Positions 12,223 through 24,169 of a stretch of 64,000 nt of DNA are shown here, piece after piece. The notes under the pieces are model-generated. The model was not told the DNA's origin and did no database searches. It saw only the letters and a program-made list of their open reading frames with translations. The first letter of the stretch is position 1, and every line of letters starts with the position of its first letter. Position numbers and translations under genes: made by a program. Source of the DNA: Macrobrachium rosenbergii (taxonomy: Eukaryota > Arthropoda > Malacostraca > Decapoda > Palaemonidae); the NCBI RefSeq assembly GCF_040412425.1, contig NC_089782.1:43091322-43155321 (forward strand). Reading direction: 5' to 3'.

Positions 12223-13784
12223 CTATCCAAACCACTGTTTGATAAACCTCTCTCTTATTTCAGGGGGTGCATACAAATTCTTAGATTGTGCACGGATAGA
12301 ATTATGTAAAACCACTGTAGCAAACAAAATGTCCTTTACATTGTTTGGACAAGTTTGGATAGGTTTTGATAACACCTTAAATACTACTGAATGATACCAA
12401 AGGCATTTTCTGATATGCGCCTTGCTCTTGACAACCTATAATTGAATATAGTTTTTACTTTGTTTAATTCCCTTCCTGGGAAAGGTTTCATCAAATAGGG
12501 CTTAATTGGGAATGCCTCATCACCAACAATGACATATGGGCTTTGCTTATCAGTGAAAAGTAAGCAACATGATGATGGGATATTTAAAACTTCACTATCT
12601 ATTGCTTCCTTTAGGCTACACCTATCCCAAACCCCACCGTCGCTGGCTCTTCCATTAGCACCTATATTTACATACAGGAACTTGTAAGATGCATCAACTA
12701 ATGCCATCATGATCATACTAAAATGACCTTTATAATCACGGAAACCAGCACCAGAATGTGGGGCTTTGCATTTAGCACCCTTTTCCCATCTAGTGCCCCT
12801 ATGCAATTTGGAAAATTCCATTGCTGGAAATAATGCAGAGCAATTTCATTCCATTCCTCAGGAGTTGATGGAAGTTTTAAATATTCTGTTTTCATTATGT
12901 TGTATATGGCTCTGCATGTCTCTGGTATGAGGATGAAACCAGATTATGGCTAATCCGAAATTGATACCCAAGGGAAACTTGTGATTCTCCTGAAATGAGA
13001 GAAAAATTCCCTTAGTAATAGTATAAATATATATATTCCTAATGTACATACTGTAAACCTTGCATTTTGCCTTGACATATTGTACTACAGCTTATCTGGA
13101 ATTATCAGTTAATTAATAACCATACTGTCATCAACTATAAAGTTTAAAATATAATAGTGCAACCACAAAATTTACTTTTTTATTATAAATTGTGTAAACA
13201 CGCACTTATTTTTTAATTATGTTACCCGATTAATAGACAGTATAGCTAGGTTAGGTTAGGTGGTTGTTTTGAGATTGGTAATACTTTACTAACCTAGCCT
13301 AGGCTACTTTGATGCCTGCCATTAGGTTGCAGTCTAGTCTGGGTAGCCTTATGTACAATTTTATCGAATACCTTAATCTTAATCTTGGCCTTGGCTAACT
13401 TATGCCAAGACCAAATTTGTCCTTTCCTCCCCTGAAAATCCAAAAAATGTACACCAGCCTAGACTAAGCTTACTTTTTTCCTACAGGAATCTATCAAACA
13501 TGAACAGCAACCCAAAAACGAACAGTGTACAGATACAAAATGATCAGCATCTTTCATGCATAACCTAATTAATACACCAAGCCTAGGATATATTAGCCTA
13601 GTCTAGGCATAAACAATTCCAAGTAACATAGCCTACCTGTTGCTAAATAACGAAGAGTGAGGGTCAATCGCTGTGCAGCAGACACAGCTTTCCTCATTTT
13701 AGTATCAGCTTTTTCAATGTGAGGTGTCACCAGGTTTAACAGATGAGCGAACTGTTCTTTCGTCAATCTAATCCAGTTCTTCAT
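12223..13784 (-). pseudogene. Harbinger DDE nuclease, two exons, three frameshifts
   Basis: This is the PIF/Harbinger catalytic protein. Exon 1 (13,784 to 13,637) encodes LTKEQFAHLLNLVTPHI ... LTLRYLATG and ends at donor CAG|GTAGGC. Exon 2 starts at 12,989 after TTTCAG and continues in phase as ESQVSLGYQFRISHNLV, a canonical family junction. Downstream are PETCRAIY, NCIGALDGK (first catalytic Asp), YKGHFSMIMMALVDASYKFL, GANGRASDGGVWD, VGDEAFPIKPYLMKPFPG (second Asp) and RISENAFGI (Glu). The tail KDILFATVVLHNSIRAQ ends at the stop at 12,223-12,225. Single-base slips fall near 12,928-12,934, 12,777-12,787 and 12,385-12,395. Catalytic residues and splice sites survive. The usual N-terminal stretch before LTKEQF is missing at the gypsy junction. 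Confidence 0.9.
12990..13636 (-). other. intron of the Harbinger nuclease
   Basis: GT...AG intron of 647 bp with exact phase-1 joining of the two exons across a Gly codon. It contains a ctaggttaggttagg telomere-like run at 13,246-13,260 and many CCTAG words, like the MADF gene's introns. Confidence 0.8.
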
Positions 13785-15152
13785 GGCGGACGGCGTCGAC
13801 CCTGACGAAGAGGTGGGTGGCGGATGACAATTCTGGCGGTGTGAAGGTGGCGACCTCTCGGTGTGCGTCTCGCTTGCAAGGGGCGAACTTGCCGGCCACG
13901 TCGTGGAGTCTCTGCAGTGATGGGATGTGGCGATCTTCTGTCACAAGTTCGCCCGGGACCAGAGGGGCTCACCGTGAGTTTTTTCGGCTGCGGATGGGGT
14001 GCTGTCGGCTCTGGGGTGGTTCTCAAACCGAGGAGGACCCACGGCAGCTGATGTTTCCAGTCCTCGGCGGTGCAGCGGGCCATGAGGGACACCTTCAGGG
14101 ATCTGTGGAACCGCTCGACCAGGCCGTTGGCAGCCCGGGTTGTATGCCGTGGTGGTGTGGTGCGTGGTCCCCAGCAGCTGAGCCAGGCGGACCACAATCG
14201 GACAGGTTGTGATGTGGTCCGGGGCGCTGAAGTGGCTAACCCAACTGGAAAGCAGGGCCTCGGCACACGCGCTGGCAGTGGCTTCTTGCATAGGTGTGGC
14301 CGGGCCACCTTGTCAAGCGGTCTACCACCGTCTGGAGGTATCTGGACCCGCCTGACGGGGAAGGGCCCGATGACGCCGACATGAATGTGGCCGGGCGCGC
14401 TCTGGCTGCGGGAACTCGCATACCCGTACTGCGTGTGACGACCCACCTTGCTGGTTTGGCACTGCAGGCACTGTTTCGCCAGGGCGTGGCGTCCTTCTGC
14501 ACCCGTACAAACACTTTTTGAGAGCAGCTTGGCCATGGTTCTGCCAGAGGGATGTGAGAGGCCGTGAATTATGTCAAATACCTGGCGGCGGCGTGAGGCT
14601 GGAACCAAGGGCGGGGCTGACCCGTACTGATGTCGCAGAGGACACTTGGGCCTCCGGGGCGAGGTCACGTCCCCGCCACTTAAGGGACGTGATGGCGGTG
14701 CGGTAGGCCGGGGTTTCTGGGTCAGCGGCCTGTTCTCTGGCGAGGTCTTGGTAGTTTACTCCGAGCTGCACTGTGTTCAACTCGACTCTGGAGAGGCGTC
14801 TGCTACAGGATTTTTTCCTGCTGGGGAGGTACATGATGGAGCAGGTGAATTCGGCTATGGCTGAGAGGTGGCGGTGCTGCCTGGAAGACCATGCGTCCCC
14901 TGCTTGGTGAAGGTGTGAACCAATGGCTGGTGTGAAGGGCGTCCCTCCAGGAGGAACTTGAAGTGCCGGACTGCGCGGTACATTGCGCAGAGTTCCCTGT
15001 CGAAGGTGCTGTAGCGGGTCTCTGCAGGATTGAATTTCTTGCTGAAGAAGGCGACGGGCTGGGCGGCGCCGTTGATGACCTGCTGTAGGACAGCACCACA
15101 TGCGATGTTACTGGCATCCGTTGTTAGCTGGAGAGGTGCCTTGGGATCCAGT
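13785..15152 (-). mobile_element. Ty3/gypsy retrotransposon pol fragment, dead
   Basis: On the minus strand, 5' to 3': RNase H ([53 protein letters not shown]) at about 15,145-14,930; a linker (VELNTVQLGVNYQDLA); and the integrase zinc-finger region with HGLSHPSGRT and CLQC at about 14,640-14,440. The integrase core follows, with VVDRLTRWP and NGLVERFHRSLKVSLMAR, and then a C-terminal FVRVDAVR at 13,785-13,810. Pieces lie in different frames, so several frameshifts exist. The first integrase Asp position reads Gly (HIHVGVIGP) and the second Asp segment is scrambled. Reverse transcriptase, protease, gag and LTRs are absent. It is distinctly more GC-rich than its surroundings. The 5' side ends in an (AT)n tract and the 3' side abuts the Harbinger nuclease. 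Confidence 0.88.
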
Positions 15153-15377
<225 letters not shown>

Positions 15378-15524
15378 TTTTGATTTTCAAGTGCTATAAA
15401 AATAATAAATTGATAAACAAAACTTTTAAAATCATTGACCTTATGATTTTATGTATGCTATAACTACACATAATGGTGCAATGGATTAATATATTAATCA
15501 TATAATTAATATACACGGGTATAT

Positions 15525-15722
15525 ACATCGTATAGAATACCCTGCAAAAGGGTATTCTTTACCTGCAATACACCCTAAGTAAGGGTATCTCAAGTATATG
15601 TTATACCCTTGATAAGGGTATATTGTAAAAGGGTATATTATAGTTCTTATATACCCCCCGATAGGGTATGCTATTTTAACCACTAGAAATACCCTTTTTC
15701 TACCCCTTTTATACCCTTAATT
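15525..15722. repeat. cluster of GGGTAT / ATACCC dyads
   Basis: About ten occurrences of agggtat or its complement in about 200 bp, several paired as hairpins: gaataccct-gcaaa-agggtattc (about 15,536-15,558), ataccctt-ga-taagggtat (about 15,603-15,621) and a looser pair at about 15,650-15,669. This is not a simple tandem repeat because unit spacing and orientation vary. Confidence 0.7.
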
Positions 15723-15777
15723 TTTTTAGAGTGCAGCCAATGCCACATAAATATTATTCTTTCACCAAAAACACAAG

Positions 15778-16840
<1,063 letters not shown>

Positions 16841-17042
16841 ACTGCACATTGCTGCATAGCCAGAGCAACACAAATGCCATGTCTGAAATCACACTACTTA
16901 CATATTCGTTTCTTTCCAATTTCGACGTCACGTGAACGCCAGGGCGAAATTGCTCCTTTCCATACATCAATTTGTAACAAAAAATCGATCTTCGTAAATG
17001 TCCCAAATGAAACATTTTTTCAGTCATATTCCAAAGTATTAC

Positions 17043-17152
17043 GTTATACATATATATATATATATACATACATATAAATATGTATGTATGTACAGTATGT
17101 ATATGTATATATATCATACACACACACACATATATATATGTATGTATGTATG

Positions 17153-17228
<76 letters not shown>

Positions 17229-17292
17229 TCTACTGGTCTTTTTACCAGATACATATGTAATTGTAATAGCCACAATGCCCTCTTAACTTTTC

Positions 17293-17375
<83 letters not shown>

Positions 17376-17430
17376 GTATATACATATATATGTATATGTA
17401 TAAATATACAGTATATATATATAATATGTG
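17043..17430. repeat. long (AT)n tracts around a short shared segment
   Basis: AT tracts at about 17,157-17,225 and 17,297-17,372. The 36-bp segment containing gtaatagccacaatgccctc at about 17,262-17,297 is repeated at 17,438-17,471 and, inverted, at about 17,697-17,728. Confidence 0.9.
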
Positions 17431-17435
17431 TGTGT

Positions 17436-17725
17436 ACTTGTAATAGCCACAATGCCCTCTTAACTTTTCGAATTCTTCGCGCTTTTTTGGGTACGCTTGT
17501 CACTACAAAGCCTTAAGATCCAAGTGCAAGAAATATGAAGAAATTATGATGTCCGATAGCGGGAAACGAACCCCCGTTATCACAACGTCACGGGCTCGTT
17601 TTCCGCTAACGGACATCATAATTTCTTCATATTTCTTGCAGTTGATCTTAAGGCTTTGTAGTGACAAGCGTATCCAAAAGAGAACGAAAAATTCGAGAAG
17701 TTAAGAGATCACTGTGGCTATTGCA

Positions 17726-17730
<5 letters not shown>
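17436..17730. repeat. large inverted repeat, foldback/MITE-like
   Basis: Two arms of about 130 bp are imperfect reverse complements around a short centre at about 17,570-17,590 (gttatcacaacgtcacggg). Matching blocks include cactacaaagccttaagatc against gatcttaaggctttgtagtg, and tatgaagaaattatgatgtc against gacatcataatttcttcata. The inner arms contain a T-arm-like gggttcgtttccc (minus strand), so tRNA ancestry is possible. (CA)n and (AT)n tracts flank it. No coding capacity. Confidence 0.88.
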
Positions 17731-17824
<94 letters not shown>

Positions 17825-17905
17825 TGTATATTTATACATATACAGATATACAAATATATACATATGTATATATAATATATATTATATATATAATATATAT
17901 ATATA
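17730..17905. repeat. (CA)n-(AT)n compound microsatellite
   Basis: CA run at about 17,731-17,757 followed by AT runs to about 17,822, with further short AT dyads to 17,905. Confidence 0.95.
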
Positions 17906-18621
17906 AAACTGTCACAAAGTTCGATGTTACGTAAAAATCAGGTATGGAATTACAGTTCCTGCCTATCACACTGCTACTTGAATTTGCTTTACAGAAATAG
18001 CTTTGATACTATGGCTTACCAAACGGCGAATATCGAACGGGGGCCAATCTTTTAAAAGCTGCGGTAACTGGGTTAAGCTAATTTTAGAGCAGAGGTCTGA
18101 ACCCAAAACGAAGCAAAATATCTTAAAAAAAAAGGAAAAAAAATTATAAAAATTAAGTTTTATCTTTCAGAAATGGAAACACTTCATTAATATTCAGATA
18201 AATTGAATCTTTAATTACGAGTGCCTTAATAATGATTCATAATCATAGATGTAAAATATGATGTTTACGATGAACTGAAAGATGCTTTGACTAACCATTC
18301 ACTATAATGTCACGATCACTGTAAATTGTTTCGTCACTGTAAATTCTCTCTCACATTTATGTTTTGAGATCTTAAATTAAGGGTTTGTTTACAAATAAAG
18401 GGGTTTTTATTGGTCTGCATATTAACACAGATTTACATTCATGAGTAACATTTACGTTCGTATCGACTTTTGTAACAAGGTGAAAAAAAAGCCATTTTCT
18501 TAATTTTTCTTGTCATCACTCATAAAATGTAAATTTGTTTAATATGCTGAGCAATATACTCACCTTTATTGGTAAACAACACTCTAATATCTCAAAACAT
18601 AAATGACACACGAAATTTACA
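17906..18621. other. no recognisable feature
   Basis: AT-rich unique-looking DNA with no supported gene. Confidence 0.5.
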
Positions 18622-18941
18622 GTAGAATAGAATAGAATATAAAGGATTTAGGCCAAAGGCCTGGCGCTGGGACCTATGAGGTCATTCAGAGCTGAAATGG
18701 AAATTGTCAGTAAAAAGGTCTGAAAGGTGTAACAGGAGGAAAACCTAATAGTTGCACTATGAATCAACTGTTAGGAGAGGGGTGGAAGGTAAGTTGGAAG
18801 AAAGAGAATATGAACGGAGATACAGTAAAAGAACTGAAAAGGGTTGCAGCTAGAGGCCGGATGGACGCTGCTGCAAAGAACATTAAGTAATGCCTACACT
18901 GGACCGCATGAGGTGCACTGACGCCACTACCACCACTACTT
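18622..18941. repeat. Family A copy 3, near full length
   Basis: Begins with tagaatagaatagaat pentamers and then shows all Family A blocks through gcatgaggtgcactgacg. Same orientation as all other copies. Confidence 0.92.
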
Positions 18942-19367
18942 GGTCCAGCAGTACCCTCCTTCACGCCTTCACGATCCGCCCGCTCCCTTCGTGAAGGATA
19001 ATGAAAAGGCGAGCGACGTTTCCCAAACTCCCTTGGAATCAAAGTTGAACGAACGCCACAAAAAGAAACAATGACTTAATCCACTGAAGTTCGAGGAACC
19101 GTCACGTAAAGCTACGTACAATCGGACCGACGGACAGACGTGGACCTCGGCAGGGATAATCTCCTCCCGAAATGCTATTTGCCTCAGCCAATCTCATCTC
19201 GACCAATCCCGTGCAACAAAGAGCTTCCGTGGGGCAATTATTCTAAGAATACCCTCGATATGAAGGGTGGAGAGTTTGCCCGTTTGAGCGGCGTATCGAT
19301 GCAAATCAACCAGAGAGGCAGGAGAATGAATTCTCTTTAGTTTCTCAACGGATAAACAAGGAAATCA

Positions 19368-19710
19368 TGCAATCGAGTTTTCTGTACAGCGTATTATGCT
19401 GTATGAAGCTCTCAGCTGCGGCCCATGAAACTTTTAGCCAAGACCCCGTGGTGCCCTGTGTTGTTGGCACCTATAGCAGTGCCACACGCACGATCATGGC
19501 TAACTTTTACCTTAAATAAAATAAAAACTACTGAGGCTAGAGGGCTGTAATTTGGTATGTTTGATGACTGGAGGGTGGATGATCAACATGCAAATTTGCA
19601 GCCCTCTAGCCTCAGTAGTTTTTAAGATCTGTGGCCGGACAGAAAAAGTGCGGACGAACAGACAAATATATAACCATCTCAATAGTTTTCTTTTACAGAA
19701 AACTAAAAAG
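19368..19710 (-). repeat. Family B multi-hairpin repeat
   Basis: Reverse orientation: gcaatcgagttttctgtaca at the left, the central hairpin arms actactgaggctagagggct and its complement at about 19,528-19,622, and agttttcttttacagaaaac (a terminal hairpin) at about 19,685-19,705. The outer gcgccgaag hairpin is missing here. Confidence 0.88.
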
Positions 19711-20830
19711 GAAGCTGTATCCTATACCTTTCTGAACTTGCACCATACTTTTGCAACCTGATATAAGCGGCAATGGGTTACCGTGAGGCCAAAAAGACAA
19801 TCGAGTAGAGTATATAAAAGAGAATCATCACTGAATCTACCAAGGATGCCTTCCGAGAATCACTACCGGCGAAGCGAAACCAATCGGACTAATTAATTCC
19901 TTTGCGTGACTCACACCTGTACGGAAGGCATTCTACCGCGTGGCCATAGGAGGGAGTTTAATCCATTTACCAAATAAAAAAAAAAAAAAAGGAAACCGGA
20001 AGAAATACAAAGCAACGACTTTTTTTATTACTTCGGCTGTTCAAAAGCGCAGTCCTTTCAATACATCGATAAATCATAATAGGAAATGAATCGTCACTGC
20101 GTACTGTCAATAGGATTCCCTCCGTGATGACTAGCAAACGAAAATGAAATACGCTCTGGCATGCGAAGAAGAATTTTCTGTAGAAAAACATCTCTTACCT
20201 GTGAAAGATAAGGATTACCCAGTGCCCCCACATAAAAACAAAAAAATTACAGAAGCATAAACAGAAAGACCTGTATTATCATCATCATCATTATCATCAT
20301 CATTACTATTAGTATTAGTAGTAATAGCAATCAAAATAAGAACAAATTAACGGAACGAGGCTCAAACACTTCAAACAGATGAACACTTTTCCACAGACCA
20401 GAACACGCCCCAAGGTCAAGGAAAATGAACAGCCAAGAATAACAAAAAGAATAATATATCAACAAGACAAATAAACACAAGAATACACAACAAGAGCAAC
20501 ACCAATTAAAAGACTTTTCACCCAAACATAACAGACGCAGACACACGGACAATAACCCTACAACAACAGAAGCTACTGCCTAAGGAATACGGATCTCTCT
20601 CCCCTCCCTCCCTCCACGTCTCCAATACACCAAACGTATAATTATTTCGTTCTCTCTAAAAATAAGCTGGAGGTAAGTCACCCCGCGGTACACCTGGACA
20701 TAATTAAAGGTGAGGATGCCGCCATATACGCCGAAGTCTAAATGCTGCAATGAAAAGCTGACTCCGGGAAGCCATCAGGCAGAAATTACAGGGAGCGATA
20801 GCCTCGTGTGGGTTTGGGAAGACAAAAAAG

Positions 20831-20837
<7 letters not shown>
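19711..20837. other. no recognisable gene
   Basis: Unique-looking DNA with a poly-A run near 19,977 and a degenerate (ATC)n stretch at about 20,278-20,325. Nothing else supportable. Confidence 0.5.
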
Positions 20838-20900
<63 letters not shown>

Positions 20901-20960
20901 ATGATGAAACTTTTCCTATTCAATGAATGTTAAACTACTGCATTACAAATATGTTGATCT

Positions 20961-21024
<64 letters not shown>

Positions 21025-21126
21025 CTCACATACATGATATTAAGGCAGACAGCAGACAAAAAGGGAATGGTGAAACTTTTTTATTGTAAATAGTGTTTAA
21101 TTATTGCGTTACAAACATGTTAATCT

Positions 21127-21189
<63 letters not shown>

Positions 21190-21238
21190 CGAAATGGAAT
21201 GTGGGAGTCAGGAGATTAATAGAAGGTAAAGACATAGA

Positions 21239-21316
<78 letters not shown>
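20838..21316. repeat. four (GA)n tracts with repeated core
   Basis: GA tracts at about 20,838-20,897, 20,964-21,023, 21,129-21,186 and 21,242-21,316. Two of the intervals contain the GA-linked core also found at 16.3-16.8 kb (aaatgttaaactattgcg-type). Confidence 0.93.
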
Positions 21317-21319
<3 letters not shown>

Positions 21320-21789
21320 CAGTTACATGCTGATTTACGTTAGGCGTCTGATAAGCCAATTTAAGCAACGCTTAAGTGTGATCAGTATCTGAAGTGGTGA
21401 CCACCTAGAAATTCTAGAAGCCACTGACACATCAATCCCCTTAAAACACGATGAGACAGGGCATGAGGCTACTAACTTCATCCCAGCACTCTGAGAATCG
21501 GATATGTCTACAGGAACCAAGATGGTGTGAACATGTCAGGAGAATGACTGGAGACAGAAACTGCAAGGTTGACTAGAGTTTGGGTAGAGAAGAATAGAAA
21601 CAACTGTCTTGTTTGACGGCTAGAAAATCCTTTAGTGTATCCATTTTGATTTTTAAGTTTCCAATGTTTGTTTGGAAATCGGTGTAACATTACCATAAAC
21701 ATTTGTTAAAAAATCATCTATAGCATATGGAGCGGATGTGTTGCTGATGAGGCCTAAGTAACTTTTTCCCCTAGGTTAGATTAGATTAT

Positions 21790-21845
21790 TAAAATAATTT
21801 TACCAGACCACTGAGCTGACTAATCAGCTCTTATAGGGCTGGCCT
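21790..21845 (-). repeat. Family C SINE fragment (3' end)
   Basis: The reverse complement matches only the last part of Family C (gggccagccctaggagagctgttaatcagc...gtggtctggt). The rest of the element is absent. Confidence 0.7.
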
Positions 21846-21865
21846 GAAGGATTAGGATGAAATGC

Positions 21866-21915
21866 CAGGTCTAGGCCATAGGCCTAGAACTGGGACCAAA
21901 CAGGTCATTCGCATG
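21866..21915. repeat. Family A copy 4, short fragment
   Basis: Diverged match to the left-end block (ggtctaggccataggcct...actgggacc...aggtcattcgc). It lies immediately beside a Family C fragment. Confidence 0.5.
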
Positions 21916-22143
21916 ATGATGAATAAATGAAAATGAAGTTTAAAAGAAAAAAACTGTATAACAAATATGCTGAAACGCATGTATACAATAAATACATTTG
22001 CTCGTTTCCATGCATACAAAAAAAAATTAAAGATTAAAAAGAATAAAATAAAATTTCATAAAAATCAAAAATTAAAATTCAGAATTACAATTTTTTTTTT
22101 TAAACGCCCTACAGGCTTCTATATTTTCATTATTTACTTGGAT

Positions 22144-22520
22144 TTATATTTTGTCTATCAAGTTACACTTTTTAATGAAAGATAAAATTGGGATGACTGA
22201 AAATGTATAAGATTCTGATAAAATTTCCCCCATTGATTTATTTCCAAAGATTGATACTCGCTGTTGATTATATTTTGGACAGTCGCACAGCACATGTTTG
22301 ACTGTTATCAACACTTTGCATTCTGGGCAATCGGGAGGAGGACCACATGGACTGTTCATCAAGTATCCATGTGTCAAACGAGTATGGCCTATTCGCAGAC
22401 GCGTCAGAATTACTTGTGTTTGTCTCTTTCTCTGACATGATGAGCTCCATGTTCCGGATTCCTCTACCGTGAGACTGAATTCGGAAAAGACTGACGTACA
22501 CCGTCCCGCATTCTGATAAG
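22144..22520 (-). pseudogene. 3' end of a non-LTR retrotransposon ORF (Jockey-like)
   Basis: One minus-strand frame reads WSSSCQRKRQTQVILTRLRI, then GHTRLTHGYLMNSPCGPPPD and CPECKVLITVKHVLCDCPKY, and stops after about 75 more codons. The RLRIGHTRLTHGYL...PP.C..C...TV.H.L..CP.Y pattern is the well-known C-terminal region after reverse transcriptase/RNase H in arthropod Jockey-type LINEs. The frame is open over this stretch, but everything upstream (endonuclease, reverse transcriptase) is missing, as expected of a 5'-truncated copy. No obvious poly-A or tail repeat beyond the stop. Confidence 0.85.
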
Positions 22521-22674
22521 TTTAAAAATGAAGGGTTAGCGTGCGCGTGCGCAAACATTCACTCAACGCATACACCTAAGATCTATGTACAGGAATAACT
22601 GTTTGGTTTCACTGCTCAATATGGTCAAACCTTTGATGACATCGCCTGTGTATATTTGGATATTTACCCTTCAA

Positions 22675-22728
<54 letters not shown>

Positions 22729-22806
22729 GTAATCTCTCTCTCTCTTAAGTTTAAGAGCAATTCCAGGAACTTCATTAGGCCTGTCCCAAGAATTCCTTCT
22801 AAACCC

Positions 22807-22880
<74 letters not shown>
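22675..22880. repeat. (AAT)n and (AT)n tracts
   Basis: AAT run at about 22,675-22,726 and AT run at about 22,808-22,880. Confidence 0.97.
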
Positions 22881-22882
<2 letters not shown>

Positions 22883-23017
22883 TATATACATAATACTGTA
22901 TTTGCTCATCTGTATCTATGCACTCAATATATCTACACGGTGAAGCATTAATTATGGATATAAAGAAATATAAAAACTACTGAACACCAACCTCCTACCG
23001 CCAAGAGCATGAAATGT

Positions 23018-23158
23018 CTTGCACATGCGCAATACTGTAAAAACCTTTGCACATGTGCAACGCTGTAAAAACCTTTGCACATGCGCAATACTGTAAAAAC
23101 CTTTGCACATGTGCAACGCTGTAAAAACCTTTGCACATGCGCAATACTGTAAAAGCTG
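23018..23158. repeat. 28-bp minisatellite with alternating variants
   Basis: Five units of 28 bp: ttgcacatgcgcaatactgt plus aaaaacct, alternating with a variant carrying tgtgcaacg in place of tgcgcaata. The second variant contains the perfect palindrome TTGCACATGTGCAA (about 23,047-23,060 and 23,103-23,116). The strict 1-2-1-2-1 order implies a 56-bp dimer was the amplified unit. Confidence 0.93.
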
Positions 23159-23467
23159 TATGCACAAGTTTATATTCCCACTGAATAACGTAGCACATAC
23201 GAACTTCTAACGACTCCAGCAGAGAATCAAATTGAAGCTTAATCGATCGCCCTCACCTCAACAAGCCACAACAAACTAATTCCACTTCTCATGCGAACAA
23301 AATAAACAAAATCTGACTTTCAGCAGAATAAAAAAAAAAAAAAAAAAAATCGGAAGGTGTAAAATGAAACGGGTTGCCTCGCACGACTAAATTTTGCTTA
23401 GTCTCTTTATATATGTTCTCATAGAGACGATGCCCCTCACTGTACAGTTGACTTCCTTTTTCAGTTC

Positions 23468-23835
23468 TCTGTAAAAGAAAACTATTGTGCCGTCTTTGTC
23501 TGTCCGTCCGCACTTTTTCTGTCAGCCCTCAGATCTTTAAAACTACTAAGGGTAGAGGGCTGCATATTGGTATGTTGATCATCCACCCTCCAATCATCAA
23601 ACTTACCAAATTGCAGCCCCCTCTAGCCTCGGTAGTTTTTATTTTATTTAAGGTCATTTAAAGTTAGCCATAATCGTGCATCTGGCAACAATATAGGACA
23701 TGGCACCACCGGGCCGCGGTTAAAGTTTCATGGGCCGCGGCTCATACAGCATTATACCGAGCCCACCGAAAGGTAAATCTATTGTCGGTGGTCTTAATGA
23801 TACGATGTATAGAAAACTCCATTGCGCCGAAGTGA
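23468..23835 (+). repeat. Family B multi-hairpin repeat
   Basis: Begins tctgtaaaagaaaactattg, contains the full central hairpin (about 23,543-23,640) and the ccaccgaaaggtaaatctat hairpin, and ends in tagaaaactccattgcgccg without the closing arm of the last hairpin. Confidence 0.88.
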
Positions 23836-24169
23836 TTTTGTTACTTGTTTTTTATTTGTTGGAAAATATTTATCACCAAAAGGGAGGTAAACGAAAGAAG
23901 GAAAATTAGGAATGACAAGAATTACAATGAAAAGGTTTCTCTTGAAAGGGAGTAAAGAGACTTCAAACGCCACCTGAGAAAGGGAGGTAAATAAAAACCG
24001 ACTTAAAATCAAAGATTTTTAGTCAGATTCTACTGACCACTTTCACCAAACATATGTTTTTGACAGATACAGTTATCTGTTAAGGTTCCGAATATTTGAC
24101 GGTATAGGTTTATCATTCTAGCCTTGAATCCAGATGGGAAACAAATAAAGAAATTCTTTACTGTACTTC

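Larger units (their letters stand above)
9943..13784. mobile_element. PIF/Harbinger DNA transposon, decayed, one end lost
   Basis: The element carries the two genes typical of the PIF/Harbinger superfamily, convergently arranged: a MADF/Myb-like protein on + and a DDE nuclease on -, with about 510 bp between their stops. A candidate left end is agttaaggcgctctcacac at about 9,940, giving a TTA/TAA-type 3-bp target as usual for this superfamily. A perfect hairpin, gacgacgac-N8-gtcgtcgtc, follows at 9,970-9,995. No inverted copy of this end is visible on the right, where the nuclease runs straight into gypsy sequence at 13,785. The element looks interrupted or rearranged. Limits are inferred; coding content is clear. 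Confidence 0.85.

Noticed and set aside
17551..17614. Possible tRNA gene in the foldback centre (T-arm-like gggttcgtttccc)
   Set aside because: No acceptor stem, D-arm or anticodon arm can be drawn, and the similarity is contained within one arm of a symmetric hairpin.
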